Part shown: positions 48,027 to 56,412 of the stretch, in pieces
Numbering within the stretch: the first letter of the stretch is position 1
Layout of the letters: the number at the start of each line of letters is the position of its first letter
Assembly (NCBI GenBank): GCA_902587435.1
Contig: CACILF010000001.1
Coordinates: forward strand, 1 to 64,000
Source of the DNA: an uncultured Pelagibacteraceae bacterium
GTDB lineage: Bacteria; Pseudomonadota; Alphaproteobacteria; Pelagibacterales; Pelagibacteraceae
Direction of reading: 5' to 3'
Length of the DNA: 64,000 nt
Made by a program: the position numbers and the translations under genes
Notes under the pieces: model-generated
What the model saw: only the letters and a program-made list of their open reading frames with translations
What the model was told of the DNA's origin: nothing
Database searches by the model: none

Positions 48027-48596
48027 ATGTTTTTAAGATTTTCTCAAATACTATTAATTTACTTTCTATTATTTTCTTATGTAGAAAGTGCTGAAAGTGG
48101 AGGAATGCCACAACTTAATCCTGAGTTTTGGTTTTCACAAATCTTTTGGTTAATAATTACTTTTGGAATAATGTTTATATTATTATCAAAATTAGTTTTA
48201 CCAAAAATAAGTGAAAACCTAGAGGTAAGAAAAGCACAAATTTCAGAAAATATAGAGGCGGCTGAAAAACAGCGAGAAGAAAGTGATAAAAAATTAAAAG
48301 AATACGATGAATTAATTCTTAATAGTAAAAATGAAGCAAAAGATCATTTTAATAAAGCAAGAGAGAAAATATTAAAAGATGTTGATAAAAAAAGAGAAAG
48401 TCTAGAAAAAGAAATCAACGAAGAAATAAATAAAGCAGAAAAAGAAATATTAGAATTAAAAAATAGATCTCCAGAAAAAATTAAAAAAATTGCAGCTGAG
48501 ACGTCTTCAGATCTAATTAAAAAACTAATAGGAGTTGAGGTAAATAATAGTAGTATTTCTGCAATAGTTGAGGATGTAACAAGAAAAACAAATTAA
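48027..48596 (+). CDS. atpF2: F0 ATP synthase subunit b'
   Basis: A 189-residue stator subunit with one N-terminal membrane helix and a long charged coiled coil. MPQLNPEFWFSQIFWLIITFGIMFILLSKLVLPKI is the canonical b' start. About 26 residues with a hydrophobic, signal-like character precede it (ILLIYFLLFSYVESA), so the true start could be the ATG of MPQLNPEF (at 48105). Alphaproteobacteria carry b and b' as separate genes, as here. Confidence 0.9.
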   Translation: MFLRFSQILLIYFLLFSYVESAESGGMPQLNPEFWFSQIFWLIITFGIMFILLSKLVLPKISENLEVRKAQISENIEAAEKQREESDKKLKEYDELILNSKNEAKDHFNKAREKILKDVDKKRESLEKEINEEINKAEKEILELKNRSPEKIKKIAAETSSDLIKKLIGVEVNNSSISAIVEDVTRKTN

Positions 48597-48598
48597 TT

Positions 48599-49096
48599 AT
48601 GACTATAGATGCAACTTTTTGGGTAGCTATTTCTTTCATACTTTTTATTGGATTATTGGTTTACTTTAAAATCCCTCAAAAAGTAAATGAAATATTAAAT
48701 CAACTAATTGCAAATATAAAAAATGAAATTAATGAGAGTGAAAAACTTAGAAATGAAGCCAAGACACTTTTGGATAATTCCCAGTCAAAATTAGATAGTG
48801 CAAGTAAAGAGGCGAATAAGATAATAGAGCAAGCCAAAAAAGATAGTGAGAATTTAGTTATAGAAATAAATGAAAAATTTCATAAGTCAGCTGAAATTAA
48901 AAAAAAATTAGCTGAAACTAAAATTACTCAAATGAAAGAGGCTGCAATAAAAGAAATTAAAGATACATCAATAAAAATAGCCATAGATTCAGTTAAAAAA
49001 ATAATTTCTACTTCCGTAGATAAAAATAAACTAGATGCAATTTTTGAAAAAGATTTGGAAGAAGCAAAAACTGAATTAAAAAAAATTAATTCATAA
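48599..49096 (+). CDS. atpF: F0 ATP synthase subunit b
   Basis: A 165-residue stator subunit. MTIDATFWVAISFILFIGLLVYFKIPQKVNEIL is the membrane helix, followed by an alpha-helical, lysine/glutamate-rich coiled coil that would dimerise with b'. Two nt after the b' gene. It ends the F0 cluster; a 51-nt AT-rich gap separates it from crtI. Confidence 0.93.
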   Translation: MTIDATFWVAISFILFIGLLVYFKIPQKVNEILNQLIANIKNEINESEKLRNEAKTLLDNSQSKLDSASKEANKIIEQAKKDSENLVIEINEKFHKSAEIKKKLAETKITQMKEAAIKEIKDTSIKIAIDSVKKIISTSVDKNKLDAIFEKDLEEAKTELKKINS

Positions 49097-49147
49097 TTAT
49101 CAAAGAAATCTCTTACTTTATTATAAAAAAAAATATAAATTATTTAT

Positions 49148-50608
49148 ATGAATTCAATTATTATTGGATCTGGATTTGGTGGTATTGCTGCTGCTTTAAG
49201 ATTAAGAGCAAAAAAGCACAAAGTTACACTAATTGAAAAGCAACCAGATCTTGGTGGTAGAGCAAGAGTATTTAAAAAAAATGGATTTACCTATGATGGT
49301 GGCCCAACAGTTATAACAGCCCCCTATTTAATTGATGAATTGTTTGAATTATTCAAAAAAGATCCAAAAGATTATATTGAGTTATCTCCTCTAAAAGTTT
49401 GGTATCAATTTATTTTTGAAGATAAATCCAAATTTAATTATTCAGGCAATGAAATTGAAATGAAAAAGCAAATAGAAGAAATAAATAAAGAAGATGTTGA
49501 GGGTTACGAAAAATTAGTAAGTTTTACAAAAAAAATTTTTGATAAAGGTTTTACAGAACTTGCTGATGTTCCATTTGATAAACCATTAATAATGATGCGG
49601 CAATTACCAGCGTTATTAAAACTTAAAAGCTACAAGTCAGTTTATTCTTTAGTCTCTTCTTATATAAAAAATGAAAAATTAAGAAGAATATTAAGCATGC
49701 ATCCTCTTTTGGTTGGAGGAAATCCTTTTACTACAACTTCTATTTATGGATTAATTTTATACTTAGAAAAAAAATGGGGCATTCATTATTCAATGGGTGG
49801 AACAGGAAATATTATAAAAGGTTTTGAAAAATTGATGAATGAAGTCGGTATAGAAATAATAAAAGGACATGAAGTTAATAAAATTATTACAGATGGAAAT
49901 AAAATTACTGGTATACAACTAGATGACCAAACTAAAATTGATGCCAATAATGTTATTTGTAATGCAGATCCACCTGCAGTTTATGAAAAAATGTTAAATG
50001 GAAATAAAAATAGCTCGTTATTGTTTAAATGGAAAAAAAATAGAATGGAATACTCAATGGGACTGTTTGTTTATTATTTTGGAACCAAAAAAACTTATGA
50101 TGACGTAGAACATCATACTATAAAGTTTGGTAATAAATACAAAGAACACCTTGATGATATATTTCATAATAAAAAGCTAAATAACGATATAAGTTATTAT
50201 CTTCACAGACCATCTGCTACTGACAAATCTATGGCTCCTCAAGGACAGGATTGTTTTTATGTTCTAATTCCTGTTCCAAACAATCAATCAAAAATTGATT
50301 GGTCTGTTGAAGGTGAAAAAATGAAGAATTTAGTAATTGATAAGATGGAAAAGGATTTAATGCCTAACCTTAGAGAAAATATTACTGAAGATTTTTATTT
50401 AACACCAGATTACTTTGAAAAAGAACTTAATACTAAATATGGCTCTGGTTTTTCAATACAGCCAAAATTTTCACAATCAGCTTACTTCAGATTTCATAAT
50501 AAATCTGAAATTTATGATGGTCTTTATTTTGTAGGAGCAGGAACACATCCAGGAGCTGGCGTTCCAGGTGTTCTATCATCAGCTAAAGTATTGGATAAAA
50601 TAATTTAA
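49148..50608 (+). CDS. crtI: phytoene desaturase
   Basis: A 486-residue FAD-dependent enzyme that desaturates phytoene to lycopene (the bacterial four-step type). N-terminal FAD fold NSIIIGSGFGGIAAALRLR, then TLIEKQPDLGGRARVFKKNGFTYDGGPTVITAPYLI, and the C-terminal bacterial signature GLYFVGAGTHPGAGVPGVLSSAKVL. First gene of crtI-crtB-crtY-blh. The stop overlaps the crtB ATG by one base. crtE is not in the window, so GGPP must come from elsewhere. Confidence 0.95.
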   Translation: MNSIIIGSGFGGIAAALRLRAKKHKVTLIEKQPDLGGRARVFKKNGFTYDGGPTVITAPYLIDELFELFKKDPKDYIELSPLKVWYQFIFEDKSKFNYSGNEIEMKKQIEEINKEDVEGYEKLVSFTKKIFDKGFTELADVPFDKPLIMMRQLPALLKLKSYKSVYSLVSSYIKNEKLRRILSMHPLLVGGNPFTTTSIYGLILYLEKKWGIHYSMGGTGNIIKGFEKLMNEVGIEIIKGHEVNKIITDGNKITGIQLDDQTKIDANNVICNADPPAVYEKMLNGNKNSSLLFKWKKNRMEYSMGLFVYYFGTKKTYDDVEHHTIKFGNKYKEHLDDIFHNKKLNNDISYYLHRPSATDKSMAPQGQDCFYVLIPVPNNQSKIDWSVEGEKMKNLVIDKMEKDLMPNLRENITEDFYLTPDYFEKELNTKYGSGFSIQPKFSQSAYFRFHNKSEIYDGLYFVGAGTHPGAGVPGVLSSAKVLDKII

Positions 50609-51498
50609 TGTCTAATGTAAACTACCTAGCTCAATTTGCTAAATCATTTAATTGGGCTGGATTTTTTTTACCAAAAAATGTTTACCAAGATTGTTCTAAG
50701 TTATACGCGTTTTGTAGAGTGCTGGATGATCTGGTAGATGAAAAAGTAAATTTGGAATTAAGAGTGGAAAGATTTAATGAAATTAAAAATATTTATAAAA
50801 AAACTTATGAAATAGATAATAATGATAGAAAAATATTAAACCAAAATGAATATGGATTAATTGTAAATGATATGATTGACCTTGCATATAATAACAATAT
50901 TAAACGAATTATTTTAGATGATTTAATTGAGGGTGTTGGCTCAGATTTAAAACAAAAAGTTTATTTAAGATCAGTAAAAGATTTATTAGTTTATTCATAC
51001 AGAGTAGCTGGAACAGTTGGTTTAATGATGGCTAAAATATTAAATGTATACGACACAAGATCCTTGAAAGGAGCTATAGATTTGGGAATTGCTATGCAAC
51101 TTACTAATATAGCAAGAGATGTTATTGAAGATAAAAAAATGAATAGACAATATATTAAGTCCGATTTTGAAAATATTGAAGCAACGTTGAAACTGGCAGA
51201 TATGTTTTATGAAAGTTCATATACTTCAATAAAGAAAATTCCATTCAAATATAGGTTTGCAATAATTGTAGCCAGAAGAGTTTACAGACAAATAGGAAGA
51301 AAGATTATACAAAAAAGAAATATGGAGAATTATGAAAAATCAGGAAAAATTTATGTTAATAATTTTGGAAAAATATATCAAACAATTCTATCTTTATTTG
51401 ATTTAATGTTTCTGTATTTAAAAGATGTAGAATCTCATCAGAGAATAAGAGAGCACGAAATTATAAGAGAGGAAATAAACCTAGATGAAAGAATTTGA
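50608..51498 (+). CDS. crtB: phytoene synthase
   Basis: A 296-residue prenyl-condensing enzyme joining two GGPP into phytoene. Two aspartate-rich motifs are visible: CRVLDDLVDEK (around residue 40) and LTNIARDVIEDK; SYRVAGTVGLMMAKIL precedes the second. The length is a little under the usual. It overlaps crtI by one base and crtY by 14 nt. Confidence 0.93.
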   Translation: MSNVNYLAQFAKSFNWAGFFLPKNVYQDCSKLYAFCRVLDDLVDEKVNLELRVERFNEIKNIYKKTYEIDNNDRKILNQNEYGLIVNDMIDLAYNNNIKRIILDDLIEGVGSDLKQKVYLRSVKDLLVYSYRVAGTVGLMMAKILNVYDTRSLKGAIDLGIAMQLTNIARDVIEDKKMNRQYIKSDFENIEATLKLADMFYESSYTSIKKIPFKYRFAIIVARRVYRQIGRKIIQKRNMENYEKSGKIYVNNFGKIYQTILSLFDLMFLYLKDVESHQRIREHEIIREEINLDERI

Positions 51499-52549
51499 TT
51501 ATATTATTTTGGGTGGTGGTTGCGCAGGTTTATCTTTAGCTTACTCTCTAGAAATAAATAAAAAATTAAATGATAAAACTTTAGCTATAGTTGAAACTAG
51601 AGATGAATATAAAAGAGATAAAACATGGTCATTTTGGAAAGTCAGTGATCATAATTTTGATGACTGTGTTATCAAAAGTTGGAATAATTTTTCTATCAAT
51701 TCTAAATTAGGATCTCATGAAATTATAAATAAAGAGTATCCTTATCAAACTATAGACAGTGGTTTGTTTTACAAAAAAGTCTTAAATGAACTAAAACAGA
51801 ATAGAAATATACAATTTTTTAAAAATACAGATCAATTTAACTTAGATAATTCATTTATATTTAATAGCATTCCATCAAAAGAAAATTATCAAGCAAAGCT
51901 TTGGCAACACTTTAAAGGTATAGAAATTGAAACACAGAAAGATATTTTTGATGATGAAATTTTTAACTTAATGGATTTTGATTGTGATCAAAGAGATAAT
52001 GTCCACTTTTTTTACACATTACCTTTTTCAAAAAATAAGGCTCTAATAGAAACAACTTGGCTATCAAAAATGGATGATAAAACATTAAATGATTATGATA
52101 TTCAGCTAGAAAAATATATCAAAGAAACTCTTAAAATAAAAAATTATAAAATTAATTATCAGGAAGAAGGAGCTATACCTTTGTTCTATCCATCAATTAA
52201 TTCAGAGAAAAACAAAATTAATATTGGATCTGCTGGTGGCATGACCCGTTTAAGTACTGGATATACTTTTCTTAATATTCAAAATCATAGCAAATACATA
52301 ACTAATAATATTGAAAAAATTCAAAATATGAAAGCTTTTCATATTGGAAAGAAATACGAGTTTCTTGATAATATATTTTTAAATGTCTTGAAAAATAATC
52401 CAGATAAAATGCCAAAAATATTTTTAAATATGTTTAAAGCATCTTCCAAAACAGTTATAAAATTTCTATCAAATAAAAGTAACATTTTTGAAGATTTAGG
52501 AATAATTTTAAAAATGCCAAAATGGATGTTTATTAAAAATATTTTTTAA
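51485..52549 (+). CDS. crtY: lycopene beta-cyclase
   Basis: A 354-residue flavoprotein-like cyclase that closes the ends of lycopene to give beta-carotene. Opening dinucleotide motif DYIILGGGCAGLSLAYSL, a DKTWSFW segment and later INIGSAGGMTRLSTGYTFLNIQ, all characteristic of the CrtY/CrtL family. Overlaps crtB by 14 nt; blh follows after 5 nt. Confidence 0.9.
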   Translation: MKEFDYIILGGGCAGLSLAYSLEINKKLNDKTLAIVETRDEYKRDKTWSFWKVSDHNFDDCVIKSWNNFSINSKLGSHEIINKEYPYQTIDSGLFYKKVLNELKQNRNIQFFKNTDQFNLDNSFIFNSIPSKENYQAKLWQHFKGIEIETQKDIFDDEIFNLMDFDCDQRDNVHFFYTLPFSKNKALIETTWLSKMDDKTLNDYDIQLEKYIKETLKIKNYKINYQEEGAIPLFYPSINSEKNKINIGSAGGMTRLSTGYTFLNIQNHSKYITNNIEKIQNMKAFHIGKKYEFLDNIFLNVLKNNPDKMPKIFLNMFKASSKTVIKFLSNKSNIFEDLGIILKMPKWMFIKNIF

Positions 52550-52554
52550 ATTAG

Positions 52555-53460
52555 ATGAATAAAATAAATTACTATCATTCATTAATTTTTTTTAATTTAT
52601 GTATATTATTATCAGCATTTGAATTTTTAAGAGATAATAGTTTACTTATTTTATCTTTATTTCTTATACTAAGTTTGGGAATTTCTCATGGAGCGTTAGA
52701 TCATATAAAAGGAAAAAAATTATTAAAACTTCTAAATTATAAATCTACCTCAATATTTTATATTTCATATGTTTTAGTTGGATTAAGTATAATTCTATTA
52801 TGGCTATTATTTTCTAAAATTTTATTATTAATTTTTTTAATAGTTGCATCATATCATTTTGGCAAAGAAGACTCGGAATTCATAAACAGTAAATCTAATC
52901 TTGAATTAGTTTATTTTTTTAAAGGATCTCTGGTGATAACAGCCCCATTGTTATTTCATAAAACTGAAACTCTAAATATTTTCAATAATTTAAATTTTGA
53001 TATTTCACAAAGTTTATTGATATCGAATGAATTTTTATATGCATTTATAACAATTAGTTTATTTGCAAATATTATTATTTCATTGAATAAACAAATTGAT
53101 ATCAAATCACTACTAATGATGGATTTTATATCCATCCTGCTACTAAACTTTTTCTTGAATCCAATTTTAGCATTTACAATTTATTTTTGTTTTTTACACT
53201 CTATTAGACATTCATTTAAATTATCTAATGAACTTAATAAAAAAAATTTTATTAAAGGGTTTAAGGAGTTTTTAGTAAAAGCAATGCCATTAACTATTTT
53301 AACCGCTATTTTATTCTTAATTTCTCTATTTTTTTTAAATAACTATTACTTTTTAGATAATGCTATATCAAAAGTAATATTTATTGGTTTGGCGTCTTTA
53401 ACCTTTCCACATATATTGCTGGAATATTTTTTAGAAAAAAATGAAAAGCAAAGAAATTAA
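52555..53460 (+). CDS. blh: Brp/Blh-family beta-carotene 15,15'-dioxygenase
   Basis: A 301-residue polytopic membrane enzyme cleaving beta-carotene to two retinal molecules. Histidines expected to bind iron appear in SLGISHGALDHIKGKK, VASYHFGKEDSEF and FCFLHSIRHSFKL, set among many hydrophobic helices; this is the family signature. Retinal is the chromophore of proteorhodopsin, which is not in the window. Overlaps ispH by 20 nt. Confidence 0.9.
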   Translation: MNKINYYHSLIFFNLCILLSAFEFLRDNSLLILSLFLILSLGISHGALDHIKGKKLLKLLNYKSTSIFYISYVLVGLSIILLWLLFSKILLLIFLIVASYHFGKEDSEFINSKSNLELVYFFKGSLVITAPLLFHKTETLNIFNNLNFDISQSLLISNEFLYAFITISLFANIIISLNKQIDIKSLLMMDFISILLLNFFLNPILAFTIYFCFLHSIRHSFKLSNELNKKNFIKGFKEFLVKAMPLTILTAILFLISLFFLNNYYFLDNAISKVIFIGLASLTFPHILLEYFLEKNEKQRN

Positions 53461-54385
53461 AATTTTACTCGCTGCCCCACGTGGCTTCTGCGCTGGCGTA
53501 GAGCGAGCCATAGAAATTGTAAAAAAAAGTATAAATAAATATGGAGCACCAGTGTATGTAAGGCATGAAATTGTTCACAATAAACATGTGGTTGATGGTC
53601 TTAAAAAAATTGGTGCTATTTTTGTCGAAGAACTAGATGAAATAAAAGATAAAACTAGACCAGTAATTTTTTCTGCTCACGGAGTTCCAAAAAAAGTCCC
53701 TATTGAAGCAGAAAATTTTAAAATGGAATATGTGGATGCAACATGCCCACTTGTGTCGAAAGTTCATAGAGAAGCTGAAAATTTAAATAAAAATGGATTG
53801 CAAATTTTATTAATTGGACACAAAGATCATCCAGAAGTTATAGGAACTATGGGTCAAATTCCTGAGGGTGAAATAGATCTTATTGAAAATGTTAATGATG
53901 CAAATAATTATGAAAATAAATCTAAAAAAAAATTGGCTTTTGTTACCCAAACAACTCTTTCTGTTGATGATACAAAAGAAATAATATCAGCATTAAAGAA
54001 AAAATTTCCAGAAATTAGAGAACCAAAAAAAGAAGATATCTGCTACGCAACTACAAATAGACAAGCTGCTGTTAAAAAAATTGCAGAAAAATGTGAAATG
54101 TTTTTTGTTATTGGAAGCAGAAATTCATCTAACTCTTTAAGATTAGTTGAAGTTGCAAAAAACTCTGGATGCACAAATTCGAGATTAATTCATTCTGAAA
54201 GTGATGTACCTTTTGAGGAAATTGAAAAATACAAAACTATTGGAATTTCATCAGGGGCTTCTGCACCAGAAATATTGGTTGATAACTTTATAAATAATTT
54301 AAAAAAAGAATTTACAGTGGCGATAGAAGAAATAGAAATAGTTAAAGAAAATATAACATTTAAAATTCCAGGAAAATTAAACTAG
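53441..54385 (+). CDS. ispH: 4-hydroxy-3-methylbut-2-enyl diphosphate reductase
   Basis: A 314-residue Fe-S enzyme, last step of the MEP pathway, giving IPP and DMAPP. Cluster cysteines are seen at the usual places: PRGFCAGVERAIEI (Cys17), VDATCPLVSKVHREA and EDICYATTNRQ. Also conserved are HEIVHNKHVV and HKDHPEVIGTMGQ. ATG at 53441 lies inside the end of blh (20-nt overlap), so translation is likely coupled to the carotenoid genes. Followed immediately by thrB. Confidence 0.97.
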   Translation: MKSKEIKILLAAPRGFCAGVERAIEIVKKSINKYGAPVYVRHEIVHNKHVVDGLKKIGAIFVEELDEIKDKTRPVIFSAHGVPKKVPIEAENFKMEYVDATCPLVSKVHREAENLNKNGLQILLIGHKDHPEVIGTMGQIPEGEIDLIENVNDANNYENKSKKKLAFVTQTTLSVDDTKEIISALKKKFPEIREPKKEDICYATTNRQAAVKKIAEKCEMFFVIGSRNSSNSLRLVEVAKNSGCTNSRLIHSESDVPFEEIEKYKTIGISSGASAPEILVDNFINNLKKEFTVAIEEIEIVKENITFKIPGKLN

Positions 54386-55354
54386 ATGGCAATTTATACA
54401 AAAATTTCTTCAAAAGATATTCTGTTAATTGAAAAAAATTATAATTTAGGAAAAATAGTTTCTTTTAAGGGTATTAAAAAAGGAATTGAAAATACTAATT
54501 ATCTTTTAAAAACAAAAAACAAAAAATTCATACTTACACTTTTTGAAAAAAGAGTTCAAAAAAAAGATTTGCCTTTCTTTATGAATTTAATGGATAAATT
54601 AAGTAAATATAAAATTAATTGTCCAAAACCTCAAAAAAATAAAAGGGGAAGTTTTTTAATAAAAATTAAAAACAAAACAGCATCCATTGTTTCCTTTGTT
54701 GAAGGAAAAGATAAGTTAAAATTAAGCCCAAAAAAATGTTACGAAATTGGTAAAAATATAGCTAAATTTCACAAAGCATCAAAAAAAATAAAACTTTATA
54801 GAAAAAATTCTTTATCTTTAAAAGATTGGCCAAAATTATTAAATAAGATTGGAAATAAATCCAAAATTATAAGCCCTAATTTAAATAGTTTGATGAAAAA
54901 TAGTTTTCTACAAATAAAAAATAAATGGCCAAAAAATTTACCTTTTGGAATTATTCATGCTGATTTATTTATTGATAATATCTTTTTTAAGAAAAACAAA
55001 TTTTATGGATATATAGACTTCTATTTCGCGTGTAATGATTTTCTAATGTACGAAATTGCTATTTGTATTAATGCATTATGCTTTGATAAAAAAAATAGTA
55101 AATTTATATTTAATAAGAAAAAATCAAAAAATCTTATTAAAGGTTATTCAAAAATAAGAAAATTCTCTGATAAAGAGAAAAAATCTCTAAATGTTTTGTG
55201 TAAAGGAGCGGCTCTTAGATATTTATTAACAAGAACTTATGATTATTTAAATACTCCAAAAAGTGCAGTTATTAAGATTAAGAATCCAAGAGAATATATT
55301 CAAAAACTTAAAGTGCATAATCAATTTAATAACTTTAAAAATTATTATAATTAA
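54386..55354 (+). CDS. thrB: homoserine kinase (ThrB, APH-fold type)
   Basis: A 322-residue kinase making O-phosphohomoserine for threonine. This is the choline/aminoglycoside-kinase-like form found in alphaproteobacteria, not the GHMP ThrB of E. coli: IKKGIENTNYLLKTKNKKFILTLFE at the N-terminus, catalytic FGIIHADLFIDNIFF and the metal-binding YGYIDFYFA. Partner threonine synthase thrC is 3 kb downstream on the other strand. Directly follows ispH and directly precedes rnhA. Confidence 0.92.
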   Translation: MAIYTKISSKDILLIEKNYNLGKIVSFKGIKKGIENTNYLLKTKNKKFILTLFEKRVQKKDLPFFMNLMDKLSKYKINCPKPQKNKRGSFLIKIKNKTASIVSFVEGKDKLKLSPKKCYEIGKNIAKFHKASKKIKLYRKNSLSLKDWPKLLNKIGNKSKIISPNLNSLMKNSFLQIKNKWPKNLPFGIIHADLFIDNIFFKKNKFYGYIDFYFACNDFLMYEIAICINALCFDKKNSKFIFNKKKSKNLIKGYSKIRKFSDKEKKSLNVLCKGAALRYLLTRTYDYLNTPKSAVIKIKNPREYIQKLKVHNQFNNFKNYYN

Positions 55355-55777
55355 ATGATAAAAATTTATACCGATGGTTCTTGTTTGGAAAATCCAGGAA
55401 ATGGTGGATGGGCAGCAATAATTATTGATGATGGGAAAAAAACTTGGATTAAAGGAAGTAAAAAAAATACTACAAACAATCAAATGGAGTTGCTTGCTCC
55501 TATTGAAGCATTAAAAAAAATTCCAAAAGGTAGTGAAGTTCAAATTTTCACAGACTCCAAATATGTAAAGTCAGGAATAACGGAATGGATACATAATTGG
55601 AAAAAAAATGGATGGAAAACTGCTGACAAACAACCAGTTAAAAATAAAGAACTTTGGACAGAATTAGATCTTCTAAATAATGAATTTGAAATAAGTTGGA
55701 ATTGGGTAAAGGCACATTCAACAGATGAATTAAATAATGAAGTCGATTTGATTGCTAGAGAAGCTGCAAATTTATAA
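55355..55777 (+). CDS. rnhA: ribonuclease HI
   Basis: A 140-residue enzyme degrading RNA in RNA-DNA hybrids. Catalytic acidic residues are in YTDGSCLENPGNGGWAAI (Asp7), NNQMELLAPIEAL (Glu), QIFTDSKYV (Asp) and ELNNEVDLIAREAA (Asp). Basic protrusion WIHNWKKNGWKTADKQPVKNKELW is present. It completes the ispH-thrB-rnhA order and is the last recognised housekeeping gene before the accessory stretch. Confidence 0.97.
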   Translation: MIKIYTDGSCLENPGNGGWAAIIIDDGKKTWIKGSKKNTTNNQMELLAPIEALKKIPKGSEVQIFTDSKYVKSGITEWIHNWKKNGWKTADKQPVKNKELWTELDLLNNEFEISWNWVKAHSTDELNNEVDLIAREAANL

Positions 55778-55789
55778 AATATTTAGAAT

Positions 55790-55855
55790 ATGCAATATTT
55801 TTTTGCTCCAGTAATAGTTTTGATTGTATTCATAATTATCATGATGGTAGCTTGA
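55790..55855 (+). CDS. possible 21-residue hydrophobic peptide
   Basis: ATG at 55790 opens a 21-codon frame whose product is almost wholly hydrophobic (MQYFFAPVIVL then VFIIIMMVA), shaped like a single membrane helix. It starts 12 nt after rnhA with no convincing ribosome site. Small membrane peptides of this kind exist (for example CydX, KdpF), but in AT-rich DNA a random 21-codon frame rich in Ile/Val/Phe is also possible. Confidence 0.3.
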   Translation: MQYFFAPVIVLIVFIIIMMVA

Positions 55856-55884
55856 AATAAGTCTTTTCAATAAGTAAACAAATA

Positions 55885-55910
55885 ATGTGGGCAAAATTAA
55901 ATGCCCACAT
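55885..55910 (-). terminator. strong 9-bp hairpin, probable terminator of the 57-residue gene
   Basis: ATGTGGGCA at 55885-55893 pairs with TGCCCACAT at 55902-55910 around an 8-nt AT loop. It is the most GC-rich stem in the accessory stretch. Read on the minus strand it is followed by T-rich sequence (TTATTTGTTTACTTATTG) and lies 13 nt beyond the stop of the 57-residue gene, fitting an intrinsic terminator; it may also end the plus-strand rnhA transcript. Confidence 0.6.
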
Positions 55911-55922
55911 CTAAGTAGAGTT

Positions 55923-56096
55923 TTATCTCTTATTTTTTATTTTAAAACCCTTTGACTCAAGTATTTTAATCAAATTTTTTAATCTCTGTTCTCTAGATGT
56001 ATTTTGATCACCTATTTTTTCAAAAAAGATAGGTTCTAAACCTTTATCCTTCTTTGATTTAAAATAGTCTTTGATTGATTGTATTTTTAGTTTCAT
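55923..56096 (-). CDS. 57-residue basic protein with its own expression signals
   Basis: Unrecognised small protein: start MKLKIQSIKDYFKSKK, end LIKILESKGFKIKNKR, about 30 percent Lys/Arg, no signal peptide or membrane segment. The case for a real gene is its signals: AGGAGG at 56100-56105, three nt from the ATG; a promoter with perfect TATAAT and TG extension about 70 nt upstream; and a terminator-like hairpin 13 nt past the stop. The leader is about 60 nt. The charge suggests nucleic-acid or ribosome contact, but that is speculation. Confidence 0.65.
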   Translation of the reverse strand: MKLKIQSIKDYFKSKKDKGLEPIFFEKIGDQNTSREQRLKNLIKILESKGFKIKNKR

Positions 56097-56163
56097 TTGC
56101 CTCCTTTAGCGTTGTGTTTAAAGTCCCAGCAAGTAGAGTTAATTTCTAAATCAGGACTAAATA

Positions 56164-56172
56164 ATTATATCA
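56164..56172 (-). promoter_or_regulatory. extended -10 promoter of the 57-residue gene
   Basis: On the minus strand TGATATAAT: a perfect TATAAT (56169-56164) with a TG one nt before it. No good -35 hexamer is found at 17 nt, as expected for an extended -10 promoter. Transcription would start near 56157 and give a leader of about 60 nt in which AGTCC and GGACT can pair. Confidence 0.5.
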
Positions 56173-56188
56173 CAAAAATATTGTTTTT

Positions 56189-56353
56189 TCATTTATTCTT
56201 GTTTCTCGTTTCTTCGTTTATGATTTCACCATAAGCTTTGATTTTTTCGTGCTCTTCTTGTTGAGCTTTCATTTTATCTCTTACACGTTTTAAACTAAAA
56301 ACGACAATAAAAATAAACATTGCAAGACCAATAATAGTTAATGCTGTATTCAT
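56189..56353 (-). CDS. 54-residue single-pass membrane protein
   Basis: Unrecognised. An N-terminal helix (residues about 3-21, ALTIIGLAMFIFIVVFSL) is followed by a charged, probably helical tail (KRVRDKMKAQQEEHEKIKAYGE). The topology of one helix and a cytoplasmic coil resembles small assembly or regulatory subunits. Its ATG overlaps the stop of the 20-codon frame upstream (ATGA), so it is probably translated by coupling. It is the last member of the minus-strand run coming from the frame-disrupted gene. Confidence 0.55.
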   Translation of the reverse strand: MNTALTIIGLAMFIFIVVFSLKRVRDKMKAQQEEHEKIKAYGEIINEETRNKNK

Positions 56354-56412
56354 TTATTTGAAAGATACCATATTAGTGCTGCTACTTCGATAATAATTAA
56401 TGCTTCAAGCAT
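56350..56412 (-). CDS. possible 20-residue membrane peptide
   Basis: A 20-codon frame, MLEALIIIEVAALIWYLSNK, opening 8 nt before the end of the upstream gene and closing with an ATGA overlap into the 54-residue gene. A short hydrophobic helix with a glutamate in the middle. The interlocked starts and stops on both sides suggest translational coupling; on length alone it could be chance. Confidence 0.4.
   Translation of the reverse strand: MLEALIIIEVAALIWYLSNK

Noticed and set aside
49148..53460. A rhodopsin gene next to blh
   Set aside because: Every frame across the cluster is accounted for by crtI, crtB, crtY and blh; none has a seven-helix opsin pattern or the retinal lysine motif.
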